Shown here: positions 8,925 to 9,446 of the stretch, one piece after another | How the letters are laid out: the number at the start of each line of letters is the position of its first letter | Numbering within the stretch: position 1 is the stretch's first letter | Source of the DNA: VRUE01 sp035701465 | GTDB lineage: Bacteria > Actinomycetota > Thermoleophilia > Solirubrobacterales > 70-9 | Assembly (NCBI GenBank): GCA_035701465.1 | Contig: DASSMU010000055.1 | Coordinates: 1 to 9,446, forward strand | Length of the DNA: 9,446 bases | Reading direction: 5' to 3' | Notes under the pieces: model-generated | What the model was told of the DNA's origin: nothing | The model's database searches: none | The model's input: only the letters and a program-made list of their open reading frames with translations | Translations under genes and position numbers: made by a program

Positions 8925-9446
8925 TTACGCCGCCGCCCCCTCCGGTACCGCATCCGTCGCCTGCACAAAGTCGCTGGACCGAACCAGGAGAAAACCAAGA
9001 GCCGCGACGACGAACGAGAGGATCGCGCCGATCAGGAGGATCTCGTTGAAGCCGCTGACGAAGGCAGCCTTGGAGGCCTCGACCACCTTGTGCTCCTGAC
9101 CCGGAGGCGCAAACGCGGCGGCTGCGCGGGAGCCGCCGGACGAGACGACCTCGGCAAGGCCGTGGGGGCCGTTCGGCAGCAGTTCGGAGAGCTTCGAGGC
9201 GACCTGTGACTGGAAGATCGCTCCCAGAGAGGCGACGCCGGTGGCGATGCCGACCTGGCGGAAGGTCGTGTTGATTCCGGATCCCATCCCGGCCTTCTCA
9301 ACTGGGACGACGGCGATCGCGGCCTGTCCGATGCCGGGGTTGGCGGTACCGATGCCGATGCCGGCGATGAGGAAACCGGGGAGCAGGTCGCTGACCGGCG
9401 AGTCCGCTGTCAGCCCGTGCATCAGCAGAAGGCCGAGGCCGACGAG
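8925..9446 (-). CDS. DHA2-type MFS transporter, C-terminal part
   Basis: The frame is open to the right edge of the window, so the gene is cut off there; 173 residues and the TAA stop are visible. The fragment starts in a membrane helix (LVGLGLLLMHGL), followed by a second helix (LLPGFLIAGIGIGTANPGIG) and the segment MGSGINTTFRQVGIATGVA. That segment, with its preceding P-x-x-x-x-G loop, is typical of the 14-helix DHA2 drug-efflux subfamily. After a variable loop with HKVVEASKAAFVSGFNE comes a last helix (ILLIGAILSFVVAALGFLLV) and a short polar tail. It is probably a proton-driven exporter; the substrate cannot be inferred. The ATG at 9422 is inside a helix and is not the true start. It lies upstream of recN but is separated from it by a palindrome, so it is likely a different transcription unit. 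Confidence 0.85.
   Translation of the reverse strand, partial: LVGLGLLLMHGLTADSPVSDLLPGFLIAGIGIGTANPGIGQAAIAVVPVEKAGMGSGINTTFRQVGIATGVASLGAIFQSQVASKLSELLPNGPHGLAEVVSSGGSRAAAAFAPPGQEHKVVEASKAAFVSGFNEILLIGAILSFVVAALGFLLVRSSDFVQATDAVPEGAAA

Noticed and set aside
9422..9422. ATG at 9422 as the start of a small 165-residue membrane protein
   Set aside because: The same frame continues as a hydrophobic helix to the window edge and the protein matches the C-terminal part of DHA2 transporters, so this Met is internal.

Overview
The window is high-GC bacterial chromosome in which every supported gene lies on the minus strand and reads right to left. Gene content and order (recN, a SteA-like protein, a MctB/SteB-like protein, then pyrG) match a conserved actinobacterial neighbourhood; in mycobacteria the equivalents are Rv1696 to Rv1699. 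An extra MraY/WecA-like membrane enzyme, plus an M20 peptidase and a DUF3866 protein downstream, suggest a deep-branching actinobacterium such as a member of the Thermoleophilia/Solirubrobacterales. That placement is an inference from recalled gene order and was not searched.

Layout in transcription order, from high to low coordinates: (1) the C-terminal end of a DHA2-type MFS exporter enters from the right edge and stops at 8925. (2) A gap of 163 nt holds a strong palindrome (8828-8897) and the start region of recN. (3) recN (8761-7082), steA-like (7041-5854), mctB/steB-like (5782-4883), a GT4-family phosphoglycosyl transferase (4886-4050) and pyrG (4053-2368) form one probable operon; the last three are joined by 4-nt stop/start overlaps. 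(4) A 158-nt gap between pyrG and the next gene is mostly filled by a long palindromic element with 21-bp perfect arms (2250-2368). (5) An M20 metallopeptidase (2209-1100) and a DUF3866 protein (1103-36) are again joined by a 4-nt overlap. Bases 1-35 hold no gene that I can see.

Functionally, the operon combines DNA double-strand-break repair (RecN), a SteA/SteB pair linked in Corynebacteriales to cell separation, a probable polyprenyl-phosphate sugar-phosphate transferase, and CTP synthesis. This reads as a repair, division and envelope cluster, with the transferase as the least understood member. The M20/DUF3866 pair looks like a separate translationally coupled unit of unknown physiological role.

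I see no defence system, CRISPR array, RNA gene, prophage or complete insertion sequence. The least explained signals are three palindromic structures, one of them inside the DUF3866 coding sequence, and the transferase, which lacks the histidine-rich motif of MraY/WecA.
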